The notes: generated by a model from the sequence alone, not told the origin. 64,000 nt of DNA from Canna indica (GCA_034359265.1 CP136896.1:16647501-16711500), one strand, 5' to 3'. Counted from the stretch's first letter, positions 35,941-47,413 are shown. Numbers and translations are program-made.

Positions 35941-38900
35941 GACATGTTGCAGCTATCTCAATCTACATCACTATAACTTGATATTTGAAGTGAGTTATTT
36001 GTAGCATAAAATAGACCTAAACCAGGTTCTTTTTTCAAATATTTCAGCAATCTTACAACAGCTTGGTAATGAGACTTCTTTGGCCTTTGTGTGAACTGAC
36101 TTAAGGCATTAACTCCATATGTTATGTCAGGTCTAGTCACTGTTATATATAACAATTTTCTTATTAACCTTTTGTAAGTTGCAATGTCACTGAATGCAGG
36201 GTCTTCATCTGATACTTCATCATCAAATTTGACATTGGCTTGCACAGGTGTATTTTTTGGTTTGCATTTAGTCATTTTCATTTCCCTTAGCAAATCAAGA
36301 ATGTATTTCATTTGGCATATATGTATGCCCTTATCTGTTCTGTGGATTTCCAAGCCTAGGAAATATTTCAATTGACCAAGGTCCTTGTTTTTGAATTGAT
36401 CATCAAGAAAACTCTTCATCTGATGCAAGGTCTTCATCTGATACTTCATCATCAAATTTGACATTGGCTTGCACAGGTGTATTTTTTGGTTTGCATTTAG
36501 TCATTTTCATTTCCCTTAGCAAATCAAGAATGTATTTCATTTGGCATATGTGTATGCCCTTATCTGTTCTGTGGATTTCCAAGCCTAGGAAATATTTCAA
36601 TTGACCAAGGTCCTTGTTTTTGAATTGATCATCAAGAAAACTCTTCAAGCTTTCTATTTCTCCATGGTCAGTCCCTGTGACAATAATGTCATCAACATAT
36701 ACTAACACAATGGTAATCAATTTGTCTTTGTTTTTCACAAACAAACATGTGTATGAAGTACATTGTTCAAATCCTTGTGACATAATACTACTTGACACTT
36801 TAGAATACCATTGCCGGCCTGCTTGTTTTAATCCATAAATGGATTTTAACAGTTTGCAAACTCTGTCGTCACTTGGATTTCCATACCCAGGTGGCTTTTG
36901 CATATATACTTCTTCCTCAAGCTCACCATGCAGGTAAGCATTGTTAACATCAAGTTGGTGTAAAGGCCATATGCGAGCTGCTGCTATAGCTAGCAAAACT
37001 CTTACTATGGCTAACTTGAAAATTGGTGCAAATATTTCCTGAAAATAGCCTTCTACTTGTGTGAAGCCCTTAGCTTCCAATCTTGATTTATGTTTTTCAA
37101 TAGTACCATCAGGTTTAACTTTGGTTCAAAATACCCATCTACAACCAATTGCTTTTTTTCCTAGTGGCAAGTTGCACAACTTCCAGGTTTGATTGTTTTC
37201 CAATGCCTTAAGTTCATTTTGCATTGATCTATCCATAATGGATGCTTGACAGCAACATCATATGACTGGGTTCCTGGTGAGTTTCAATTGTGGTGATAAA
37301 AGCTTTGTGGCAAATTGGTATTTGGGATAGGTTGCAGTAATTATCAATGGGATATGGAGTAGTTCTTTTGGTTGTTGCCTTGGGAGTGGCATTTTTAGAA
37401 ATGATGTTACATTGATAATCTTGAAACCTTATGGGTTTTCTTATGGCTCTTTGGCTTTTTATGGTTTTTGGAAGTTCATTTGTGTTGGAATTCAAATTGT
37501 CAGAAGTAGGAGAAGAACGTGGATGGTTAACATCTGGACTGGGCTCATTTGATATGGGTGGAAAACTAACAAACAACTCATCTCCATCTTTCAGTTCAAT
37601 GACTTCACTTGGCATATGTTTTTCACTACTCCTGGTGGATGACATTTCAATACTGATTGGATTATTGTTATGCTCAATATTTGTGGAGCTAAAATCATGA
37701 AAGTCTTATGTTTCATGTTCTTCTGCAACTATGGGCAAAGGAAAAATGGTTTCATTGGTGCTTTGAGGTTGAAAGGGAAATATATGTTCGACAAATGTGA
37801 TGTTTCTGGAAAAGTGGATGGAGTGAGTCTTCATATCACAAATCTTATACCCCTTCTTTCCATATGGATACTCTATGAATACACACTCATTGGCTCTAGT
37901 GTCAAATTTAGTTCTTCCTTGCTTAAGGGTATTTATGTAGTAGAGACATCCAAATGTTCTCAAAAGGCTGAGATTAGGTGGTTTACCATACAACAACTCA
38001 TAAGGACTACAATTGTTTGTAACTGGACTTGGTAGCCTATTTATGAGGTACGTAACTAGCTGTGAGTATACACTCCTCCCAAAATCTCAAAGGTAACTTG
38101 GATTAAAATTTCAGTCCTCTTGCCGCTTCTAACAGGTGTCTATGTTTTCTCTCTACAACAGAGTTTTGTTGAGGAGTTTCTACACAAGTACTTTGATGCA
38201 TAATACCCTGGGTTGAAAGGAAAGAGTTTAAGGTTGAGTTGAAGAACTCACTCCCATTGTCGGTTCTTATGGTTTTGATGCTTTTGGAGAATTGTGTATG
38301 TATCATTCTAATGAAGCTAATGAGCAAAGTAGGAACTTGGTCTTTATGAGCAAACAAATATGTCCAACATGATTTTGAAAAATCATCCACCAGAGTTAGG
38401 AAATATCTACACCCATCATAGGTTGGGACCTTGTGAGGTCCCCAAACATCACAATGAAGAAAATCAAAGGAAGAAATGCTTTTATTCATACTCATTTGAA
38501 AAGGTAAAGCACATTGTTTAGCTGTGGGGCATACATTGCAAAAGTAATTTGAAACTTTATTCAAACTTGGAATGACATGAGCTAGCAATTTCATTCTCGA
38601 AAAAGACATGTGACCTAATCTAAGATGTCATAAGGCAGTTTCATCTAAATTGACATTCAAGGCTTGAGTAATGAGCTCCTGATTGTAATTGAGAGGAGAA
38701 GTCTCAGTCATCAAATATAACTCATTTTCTTCTTTACCACTCCCAAGTAGTTTCTTCATAGCTAGGTCCTAGATTACAAAATGGGATGAGTTAAAGGTAA
38801 TTTGGCAATTCAACTCCTTAGTGAGCTTATTGACATACATCAAATTGAATTTGAATGAAGGAACAGATAAAGCATTGGTAAGCTTGATGTTTTTGTTTAT

Positions 38901-40227
38901 ATATGTTGTGCCTAAATGATAGACTTGTATGGATGAACCATTTGATAATGATACCTTATTGTTATGGGTAGGTTTAAAAGGGTTTTCAAGCATAATGTGA
39001 CTCGATACAATATGGTATGTGGCACCACTGTCAAGAATCCAATGTTTAGCTATAGTACAAGCATTTGAACAAATTGGCATGCAAACTGTCATACCTGCCA
39101 TGTTGACCTGAGGTTGGCTGGCAATATTCGAATTATTGAGCAAATTCATCAAGGCTTTAATTTGTTCTTCAGTGAGATTCAATGCAGATGTTGGTCTGTC
39201 TTGAGAGGATGATTCACTATCATCACAGTTCTTATCATCTTGTTTAAAACCTTGTGCACTGTACACTTATTTCTCAGCTGAGTTGACAAATTCATTCAAT
39301 TTTTGTTTCCCTTTGTATAACTTGTACCCTGGTGGATATCCATTGAGCTTATAGCATACTTATCGAGTGTGTACAGGTCTTTGGCAATAGTCACAAAATT
39401 TTCTTACGTATGGCTGTGACTTGTTTTTATTCTACTTGTTGCTATTTCCACCATGATACATGCTATTTAGAGCTACACTTTCAATGCCAACTGAGCTTTC
39501 CATTTTGACTTGTCTTTGTGTTTCCTCTTGTTCTAACATTGAGTAAACCTAAGTCTGGAAGTGGCCTCATGAGAAGCATATGACCTCTCACACCAACATA
39601 GGATTCATTAAGTCCCATCATGAACTGAGTTAGCTTATTTATTTCCTTGTTTCTTTTTCCCAATTCGTAATTACAATTTCTCCCCATTTGTAAGGCATCC
39701 AGTTCATCCCATAGGCTCTTAAGCTTGGTGAAGTAATCAGCAATGGATGAATTACCCTGTCTGGTTGTTCCGATCATCATTCTGATTTCAAAAATCCTAG
39801 GTTCACTGCTCCTTCCAAACCTAGCTTCTAAATCTTTCCACATTTGCACAGCATTTTCAGCATACATTATACTTGTGCCCAATTTAGGAGTTACTGACTG
39901 CAATATCCAAGAGTGTACTATATCATCGCACCTCTTCCAGAGTCTGTATTTGGATGTCGACTCTTCAAGAGCTAACAAGCTCGCATCAACAAAAAAAAAT
40001 TTGTTCTTAGCTGATAATGAAATTAGCATGGATTGCTTCCCGGAGAGATAATTATCATGCCCTGTAAGTTGAGATGATACCAAGATCATACTCGGATTGT
40101 CGTTCCCTTGGAGGATATATGGGCTCTCTTCGATTTCATCTCTCTCTTATGTAGATCCACTCTCCGGGGTACTCTGTGATTCTGCTGTTGCAGATCTCGC
40201 CCCATTTGATCGCCTATTTTTCGCCAT
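35941..40227 (-). pseudogene. copia D gag-pol
   Basis: Minus-strand ATG at 40227 opens gag of the Retrotran_gag_3/UBN2 type (NDNPSMILVSSQLTGHDNY, later WKDLEARFGRS and YFTKLKSLWDEL); a TAA interrupts it near 40150. Then protease (WILDSGATYHIV, near 39030), GAG-pre-integrase and integrase (CNVCPTAKQ, FDFLHCDVWGPHKVP, LVDDFS, IRTDNGSEF, ETPQQNSVVERKHRH), integrase C-part (LRTFGCLYY), RT ([62 protein letters not shown] near 36690) and the start of RNase H. A 229-bp tandem duplication (36201-36658) shifts the frame in RT. Confidence 0.92.
36201..36658. repeat. 229-bp tandem duplication in copia D RT
   Basis: 36201-36429 and 36430-36658 differ at about one base (atatgtatg versus atgtgtatg). The join sits in the short repeat CTTCATCTGAT. 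The length is not a multiple of three, so the frame is lost. Near-identity indicates a recent event relative to the decay of the element. Confidence 0.93.
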
Positions 40228-40328
40228 GGATGGGGATGCCCGATTTTGGATCAACACAGTAGCTTCTCCTCGATTTGATGCCCGACACTCACTCGATCAA
40301 TCTTCGAATTAATCGATCTTGATTACCC

Positions 40329-40340
40329 GCTCTAATACCA
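40329..40340 (-). promoter_or_regulatory. Primer binding site of copia D
   Basis: TGGTATTAGAGC on the minus strand abuts the 5' LTR directly. It differs by one base from the common tRNA-Met complement. Confidence 0.88.
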
Positions 40341-40685
40341 TATTAGATCTGGTGAGCTTCCTCAGAAGAATGATCGTCAGGTAGAACAGAAAAGCATCGA
40401 GAGAAAAAAAAAATTGGAGGCAAAAAAGATATTATTCAAAAGATACATCAAAGCGGCTACAAGTATCACATTTATACCTAAGCCAGTTCAAGTGAGTGAA
40501 AAGACAGAAATTCGCTTAACTAACTACATTATTACATTTGATACCAATACCAGCTGCTCATTTAACAAACACAAGTCGCAGCTCAAGTTCACTAATTATG
40601 AAATGTAACATGCGAATAACAAAATGATAAAAGTAATAAAATAGAACAGGTAATGAGATCATGGTTACTTCTATACTTCAAAATA
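40341..40685 (-). repeat. 5' LTR of copia D
   Basis: 345 bp, partner of 33514-33856, with two extra A at the outer end (TTCAAAATA versus TTCAATA). Confidence 0.9.
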
Positions 40686-40868
40686 CTCGATTGGAAGGAG
40701 CTCGATTTGAGCTTTCCAAGTCATGTAGTTATGATTCTCACTGAGTTTGATTGGTAGTGCACAGGATTGATCGCAATAACTTGTCCATTGATGAGAAATA
40801 GATGAACGACTTCCTCGCTTGACAATGGAGATATTTGTTGGAACTGGTAGAGCTTCGTGTGAAGGCAT
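40686..40868 (-). pseudogene. copia C gag, N-terminal part
   Basis: Minus strand: MPSHEALPVPTNIS, then (frame-changed) PIKLSENHNYMTWKAQIELLPI. The last motif is the usual copia gag start (LxxxNYxxWxxQ). It is cut by copia D on one side and copia E on the other; leader sequence resumes at 44462. Confidence 0.8.
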
Positions 40869-41299
40869 TGTAAGACATGGGGCCCACATACCTTGTGTTG
40901 TGGTCCACATACCCATGTGCTTATCTCTATGTGATTCATATAATTAGGAATAATTATCTAGTTCGACTCATTACCATGTCTATCCCTTTAACTCAATCAA
41001 GTTTATCTCTTTATCACATTTGATGGCAAGGTAAATCTATAAATAGGCTATCAGGGTCCCCAGGCTCATCGAGACATATGTCACATACACCATCTAAAGT
41101 GAGTTTAGATGAGAGCCAGGAATCACCCTTGCAGAGACGCTCGGTTCGCAGCAGATTCCAATTTTATTAATGACAACAAATACAATGGCAGGAGGTAAGC
41201 AATTATACGCTTCCGCAATATTCATTTACAGTTTACATGCCCATGCTCTAATTTATTTATGCATGAAGCTATATTGCACATGTAAATTTTCTTGTTACA
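40869..41299 (+). repeat. 5' LTR of copia E
   Basis: 431 bp, same length as 44031-44461, with roughly 20 substitutions by eye. Confidence 0.92.
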
Positions 41300-41359
41300 T
41301 ATTAGACATTATATATATAGATATATTATAGTCGAGACATAGACTCATATGGTTAGAAA

Positions 41360-43744
41360 TATTTCGTCTCTTTCATAGATGATCGTTCACGCTACATGTA
41401 TATCCACTTGCTACATAATAGGAACGAAGCACTTGATGCCTTTAAGGTTTTCAAGGCAGAAGTGCGAGAAGCAAATAGAGTTCGTGAGATCAGATAGGGG
41501 AGGTGAATATTATGGAAGATACACTGAGGATGGACAAGCACCTGGTCCATTTGTAAAGTCCCTTCAAGAGCATAGGATAATTGCCCAATACACCATGCCG
41601 GGATCTCTAGATCAAAATGGTGTTGCAAAAAGAAGGAACCGAACATTATTGGACATGGTGCGAAGTATGCTTAGCAGCTCCAAGCTTCATAAGTTCTTGT
41701 GGCCTGAAGCACTTAAGACGGCAGTGTATATATTAAACCGAGTTCCAACCAAGGTTGTTACTAAAACGCCATTCGAGTTATAGAAAGGTTGAAAACCGAG
41801 TTTGCAACATATGCGCATATGGGGATGCCCGTCTGAAGTGAGGATTTACAATCCACAAGAGAAGAAGCTAGACCCAAGGACTATTAGTGGGTATTTCATT
41901 GGATACGCCGAAAAGTCTAAGGGATATAGATTTTACTATCCTTCTCATAGCACTAGGTTTGTGGAATCTAGAAATGCTAAATTTCTAGAAAATGACTTGA
42001 TTAGTGGGAGTGATCTTTTTCAGAAAGATCATTTGGAGGAATCCACTCCTGACTCAAGTGAAAGATTGGTTGTCATTCACAATTCACCTCTTCCAGGTGT
42101 TCAACAACCGATCATTGAGAATCCACAAATAGTCAATAACAATCAAGTAGATCTTGGTACTCAATAATTATCGATCACTGTTGAGGAACCGGTTGTGCAA
42201 CAGGCTCCTCAAGAGCCTGATGACGCAACATTAAGGAGATCTACTAGGATGAGAAAGTCAGCTATTCCTAGTGACTATGTAGTGTATCTGCAAGAGTCTG
42301 ACTACAATATTGGGGCCGAAAATGATCCAGAAACTTTTTCACAGACCATGGATAGTAGTGAATCTAAGTTGTGGTATAATGCTATGAAGGATGAGATGGA
42401 TTCAATGGCTTCAAATGAAGTCTTGGATCTTATCGAATTGCCTAAATGTTTAAAGGTCATAGGGTGTAAATGGGTCTTCAAAATCAAAAGGGATTCTCTG
42501 GGCAATATCGAAAGACATAAAGCCAGACTAGTAGCCAAAGGATTTACTCAAAATGAGGGGATTGATTACTCGGAGACCTTTCCTCCAGTATCAAAAAAAG
42601 ATGTCTTCCATATCATTATGGCATTAGTGGCCCATTTTTACTTAGAACTGCATCAAATGGATGTGAAAATGACATTCCTCAATTGAGAGCTAGAGGAAGA
42701 GGTTTATATGAAATAACCAGAAGGTTTCTCCTCTAATAAAGGTTGAACATTTGGTTTGCAAGCTCAAGAAGTCCATATATTGATTGAAACAAGCTTCCCG
42801 TTAGTGGTACTTAAAGTTCCATAAGGTGATCTCTTCATTCGGTTTTGTCGAGAACATCATGGATCAATGCATATATCACTTGATCAGTGGGAGTAAGTTT
42901 TGTTTTCTTATCCTATATGTGGACGATATTTTACTTGCAATCAATGATAAAGGAGTTGCTATATGAGGTAAAACAATTTCCTCTCTAAGAATTTTGATAT
43001 GAGTGAGGCATCTTATGCCATTAACATTAAGATCCATAGGGACAGACCTCGAGGCATTTTAGGTCTATCTCAGAAGATCTATATCAATAAAGTCTAAGAG
43101 AGATTTCGGATGAAAGATTGTTAATCGTATGTAGCACTCATTATGAAAGGTGACATGTTTAGTCTTAACTAGTGTCCCAAAATGTTTTGGAAACAGAACA
43201 GATGCAGAACATTTCATATGCTTCGGCTGTCGATAGCCTTATGCATGCTCAGACTTGTAGTCTTATACAAAGGTCCGAGTTAGCATTTGCTTTTGGAATG
43301 CTAAGTAAATTTCAGAGTAATTTAGGAATAGACCACTGGAATGTTGCAAAGAAAGAGATGAAGTACCTTAAAGGTACTAAAGATATCATGCTCATGTATA
43401 GACGAACTGATAACTTGACCCAGTTCGTACCTTGTTTTGAGGCTACCTCACATGGTGTGTGGTTAAGGAGCTTAATTTTGGGTCTTGGAATCGTGGATTC
43501 CATTACTAGACCCATGAGGGTATACTATGACAATTCAGCTGCGATTCGTTTGGCTAAAAGTAGAAGTCGAATCAAGCACATTGACATAAAGTATTTAGCC
43601 ATAAGTGAACGTATTAAAGAAAATCAAGTGGTCATTGAACACGTTCATGCTGAATTGATGATCATCGATCCTTTGACAAAAGGCATGCTGCCAAAGGATT
43701 TCAATGATCATGTAGACCGAATGGGACTTGGTTCCATCATGTAA
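41360..43744 (+). pseudogene. copia E pol: integrase core to RNase H
   Basis: Frame fragments give [14 protein letters not shown] and [13 protein letters not shown] (integrase core), [19 protein letters not shown] (usual Glu of AERRN replaced by Lys), WGCPSEVR, a linker, RT (WYNAMKDEMDSM, GCKWVFKIKRD, KARLVAKGFTQ, HQMDVKMTFLN then a stop, LILYVDDILLA near 42910) and RNase H (DNSAAIRLAKSRSRIKHID, DPLTKGMLPKDF). Stops at 41781-41783, 42165-42167 and 42684-42686 and frame changes in 42690-43170 disable it. The RT middle is the most decayed part. Confidence 0.9.
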
Positions 43745-44030
43745 TTATTGTAAAGATATTTTGTCTTTAATAAAGCTCCTATTCACTTTGTTATTACTCA
43801 TCTGGGTGTACACATTTAGTTTGAGAATAACAATTTTGTTGGATCCAGAATAAACATAGGGTTTATTCATAAAGTTATTTGAGTTAAGGCTAAATGAATA
43901 AAGTGTATGTGATACATAGAAGATAATATTCGCTCTAAGAGGACTTGTCGCTATGATTCATGCATTTTGTTTCTTTTAAAGGCAAACATTGAGTTTTGAA
44001 CATTGATAATATATGAACCAAATGGGAGAA

Positions 44031-44461
44031 TGTAAGACATGGGGCCCACATACCTTGTGTTGTGGTCCACGTACTCATGTACTTATCTCTATGTGGTTCA
44101 TATAATTAGGAATAATTATCTAGTTCGACTCATTACCATGTTTATCCCTTTAACTCAATCAAGTTTATCTCTATATCACCTTTGATGGCAAGGTAAATCT
44201 ATAAATAGGCTATCAGGGTCCCCAGGCTCATCGAGATATACGTCATACACACCATCTAAAGTGAGTCTAGATGAGAGCCTGGAAGCACTCTTGCAGAGAC
44301 GCTCGGTTCGCAGCGGATTCCAATTTTATTGACGATAACAAATACAATGGCAGGAGGTAAGTGATTATACGCTTCCGCAATATTCATTTACAGTTTACAT
44401 GCTCATGCTCTAATTTATTTATGCATGAAGCTAGTTTGCACATGTAAATTTTCTTGTTACA
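44031..44461 (+). repeat. 3' LTR of copia E
   Basis: Partner of 40869-41299; preceded by the purine tract AAATGGGAGAA. Confidence 0.92.
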
Positions 44462-44588
44462 TGATGAATGCAATAAATTCCAATAGGCATTAGAGATCAG
44501 ACGAAGAAGAAGATGAAAGGGGAAGAAGATGAGAAGAAGAGAAAAAAAAATCAGGAGCCTTCTCGCGAGAGAAACGGCTCTTATATTA
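44462..44588 (-). other. Leader of copia C between 5' LTR and gag
   Basis: Contains a degenerate primer site next to the LTR (minus strand ATATAAGAGCC, compare GTATCAGAGCC) and a purine-rich stretch (GAAGAAGATGAAAGGGG on the plus strand). Its position between LTR and gag fragment fixes the identity. Confidence 0.65.
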
Positions 44589-44833
44589 TATTGAAGGTGG
44601 ATGAGTTCAATGGCGAGAGAAATCAAACATGCATTATTCTGAGGAGTTTTTACATGTATTTATACACAATCAACAGCTGAGGCACGATACAGTAATCATG
44701 GAGATGTAAAACTGAAGGTAATGCTACGAATCAGGTTTTGCATGGAGTCGCTGGTGAGTGGTGAATATGCAATGACGTGGTTGGAGAGGTAGAGTTGGTG
44801 ATGTGACCACGCTGCATGGGAGCTTTGCTAATA
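44589..44833 (-). repeat. 5' LTR of copia C
   Basis: 245 bp matching the three LTR copies in 26227-27715. Outer flank AAAATAATATATAATATTAGG strikingly resembles the flank left of the triplication (TAATATATAATATTAGGA). Confidence 0.88.
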
Positions 44834-45009
44834 AAAATAATATATAATATTAGGAAAAAGGTTGAATTAATATTGCAAACAACAGTGAAGAAAGTGGTAA
44901 GGTAATAATATTAATCATCAAGAATTTTTATCCACCACTCATCAGATTGAATTACAGAAGATGTATTGAGAACATATATATTGTAATATACTAATATCCG
45001 TGTTTTAAA

Positions 45010-45255
45010 AAAAAAATGGTTTGATTTTGGTTCAGCAGGGAAGCCGGAATATGCATCGGAGCGAGCCGAGTGAGGCATCGGAGGACGCTATTAGAGGTAT
45101 GACCCTAGTTCGCGGAAAATTTATTTGCTTGATGGTTGATTTGGACTTTAGGTCTGGGTTGAGCTCGGGTCGGGTCTGGGGGATCAATCGAAACTCGATT
45201 CGGTTAAAGTTCAGATGTTGTTTGGGCTCACTTAAGTCTTGGAGGGCAATATAGT

Positions 45256-45341
<86 letters not shown>

Positions 45342-45887
45342 TATTTTTGGGAGAGGAGACGGTACAGCTCGGAGGAGCCGCACGCCTCTTTTGGAGAAGA
45401 AGACTTTGGAGGAATTGATCGGAGATTGGTTCATCGTCATCGAGGATCATCGCCGTAGGACTCCATCTTCGTTTTCTCCTTCATCCTCCTATGAGTGGTT
45501 TTTATTATGGTTCTTTTTTTCCTTGTCTTCTTGTCATTTTCTGTGGGTTCACGTTCATCGGCAACAGAAGAGGGAGAGGTTGCATGAGGTGAAACCAGTA
45601 GAGCCGGATGAGTGCAAATGATCGGAGGCGGTCACCGGTGGTCGAAGGTGACTGCACCGCTCGTGGCGCCAGACCCGGCGTGGCAGCCATGCTACTGTCC
45701 GCGTCGTGGCTGCTGTAGGAGAGTCCACGGCGGCTCCCGGCTGTGAGCCGGTGTCTCACCGGCATCAGGGTTGCAAGAGAGGCCGCGAGTCCGGCGAGGT
45801 AATTGTCGACGGCTAGGAGGGCCGCCCGGTGTGACGAGCCGAGGAGGGGATGGAGCTCAAGCATGGGGAAGAGAAAGATAAGAGTAC
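45010..45887 (-). mobile_element. LTR-family fragment (3' part, inverted) of the 5935-8407 type
   Basis: Read on the plus strand it follows the reverse complement of the right end of 5935-8407: GGT(T/G)CAGC, GAGCCGAG, AGAAGGTAT-like, GGAGGGCA(A)TATAG, then GGAGCCGCACG. Similarity is moderate and interrupted by a (TAA)n microsatellite at 45264-45342. A GC-rich tail (45600-45880) has minus-strand open frames without recognisable motifs. Confidence 0.5.
45264..45342. repeat. (TAA)n microsatellite
   Basis: About 26 uninterrupted TAA units within the inverted LTR fragment. Confidence 0.95.
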
Positions 45888-46401
45888 TGTCACGCCCCAA
45901 GTTCAGGGTCACGTGATCAGCAAGGATATACGAGCATATATCCAGCAGCCTAACCCATGCACATGCTAACTCATAAAATATCGAAATAAACAACAGCTTT
46001 TATTAATAAAAAGAACCAAAATAGATTTTTATTTCAAAACATCAAATTTTTTAATAAATAGCTCAAGTGCGGAAATAAATAAATCGGAGAGCAACAATTC
46101 TTTAATAAATAAAAACATGAATGTCCCCACGGGACTACAACTCCAAATACCAAAACAACAGTGCATGACAACCTACTACAGACTCGACTACGACCCCTAA
46201 CTATGATTGATATGAGATCATGTGGCTCCTCTGCCCTCCAACTGCGCCAAGTGCTCCAGCCTACCTCACCGGTCAGACTCTGCAAAACAAAACAACAACA
46301 ACGGGTGAGTTCAAAGAACTTAATGAGCGGTTCTATAGATCCCCACAATAAAACAGCACAGAGATAAACAATAGCATAACATCCAACTCTTCGGGAGTAA
46401 G

Positions 46402-46967
46402 TAGGGATGTCAACGGGGCGGGGTGGGTATGGGGGGTGCCTACCCGTTACCCACCCCGCGAAATAAACGGGTATCCGCTACCCGTTTATTCCCCGTGGGT
46501 ATTAAAAATGGATACCCATTTAATTACCCGTGGGGGGACGGATACCCACGGGTATTGGCGGGTACCCATGACACTTTAAAACTATATAAATTATAATATT
46601 TTAAAAATATTTTAATTCTTCAAGTATTTGGATAACAACTTCAAGTATAACAACTTTATTTTGATAAACACACAACATTTTGATAACAACATTATCATAA
46701 GTTTTCAAAAGATAAAGTATATGGGTATTGAATTAGGTTATGGTTTTTTTAGTATATGTACTGAGGATAATATTGTAATTTACTAATTTTTGCGGGTAAT
46801 TGGTACCCGCGGGTATAGGTACTATAATATCCGTACTCGCCCCATATAATAAGCGGGTAAAAAAATTACCCACGAAATCCCCGCGGGTAGGAAACTACCC
46901 CAACACACGTCATAAATGGGTAAATACCCGCGGATACCCGCCTAAACGAGTAATATTGTCATCCCTA
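46402..46967. mobile_element. hAT-type MITE
   Basis: 566 bp with imperfect inverted ends TAGGGATGTCAACGG and TATTGTCATCCCTA and 8-bp flanking repeats GGAGTAAG (46394-46401) and GGAATAAG (46968-46975), one mismatch. The subterminal parts are filled with CGGGTA/TACCCG motifs in both orientations. No transposase. Confidence 0.88.
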
Positions 46968-47088
46968 GGAATAAGGTCACGAAAGTGTGACTAGCTATCC
47001 ATCTGGCCACTACCTGCCCGAAGGCAGCCAACATCCATATGGTGAAGAACAACAGGCCTAAGCCTACCATGCCCTGAGGCAACAATAC

Positions 47089-47413
47089 ATACTAGGATAA
47101 TCGGGAAGGCCCTCCGAACTTATCCTAGTATATAAAAACTCGGGAGCAATAGGGAAAGGCCCTCCGAACTTGCTAGACGAGGCGCGTAGGGACAATCGGG
47201 ATTCACCTGTCCGAACTTGCCCTTTCAAGATATCATAGGAGTAATCGGGTAGGCCCTCCGAACTTACTCCCCTAAGATATCCCAGGAATAATTGGGTAGA
47301 CCCTCCAAACTTATTCCTTAACAAACCACCTCGGGGATAATCGGATAGGCCCTCCGAACTTATCCCATGAGGCCCAACTAGAACAATTGGGAAAGACCCT
47401 CCAAACTTATTTT
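47089..47413. repeat. Array of seven about 48-bp hairpin-forming repeats with covarying stems
   Basis: Seven units share the loop core TCGGgwAGGCCCTCCGAAC; cores start at 47101, 47150, 47196, 47245, 47292, 47341 and 47387 (spacing 46-49). Each core is flanked by complementary arms that differ from unit to unit but stay paired: TACTAGGATAA/TTATCCTAGTA, AGCAA/TTGCT, GGACAA/TTGCCC, GGAGTAA/TTACTCC, AGGAATAA/TTATTCCT, GGGATAA/TTATCCC, GAACAA/TTATTT. Inside the core TCGG pairs with CCGA, and in units 5 and 7 both sides change together (TTGG with CCAA). Function is unknown. Confidence 0.88.

Larger units (their letters stand above)
33514..40685 (-). mobile_element. Ty1/copia retrotransposon D, nested in copia C gag
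   Basis: LTRs at 40341-40685 (5', minus strand) and 33514-33856 (3'). Primer binding site TGGTATTAGAGC at 40329-40340; purine tract TTGAGGGGGTG at 33857-33867. Subtracting the solo LTR (34304-35935) and a 229-bp duplication leaves about 5.3 kb. LTR ends read TATTGAAG ... TCTAATA. It splits copia C gag; the left junction carries an inverted duplicate instead of a simple target duplication. Confidence 0.92.
40869..44461 (+). mobile_element. Ty1/copia retrotransposon E, 5' interior deleted
   Basis: Two 431-bp LTRs (40869-41299 and 44031-44461) start TGTAAGACATGG and end TTCTTGTTACA. The 2731-bp interior starts in the middle of integrase; gag, protease and the expected tRNA-Met primer site are missing. 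Purine-rich AAATGGGAGAA precedes the 3' LTR. A TATA motif (CTATAAATAGG, near 41037) lies in the LTR. No convincing target duplication was seen (GGCAT versus TGATG). Confidence 0.9.
26227..44833 (-). mobile_element. Ty1/copia retrotransposon C, host of the nested cluster
   Basis: Minus-strand copia with LTRs at 44589-44833 (5') and 26227-26475 (3'). Subtracting the insertions (30819-32775, 33514-40685 with its fold-back, 40869-44461) and two tandem units leaves about 4.5 kb. Order on the minus strand: 5' LTR, leader, gag start (44588-44462, 40868-40686), gag (33397-32785), CCHC knuckle, protease, integrase, RT, RNase H (30809-27716), purine tract, LTR. LTR termini read TATTAG...CAATA rather than TG...CA. 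Possible target duplication AAAAT/AAACT. Confidence 0.9.

Noticed and set aside
45505..45993. 162-residue minus-strand open frame
   Set aside because: GC-rich stretch without recognised motif; it crosses the LTR-fragment border at 45888, so it cannot be an ancient single gene.
47089..47413. CRISPR-like regular repeat spacing
   Set aside because: Plant nuclear context, repeats not identical, and the variable parts are paired arms rather than unrelated spacers.
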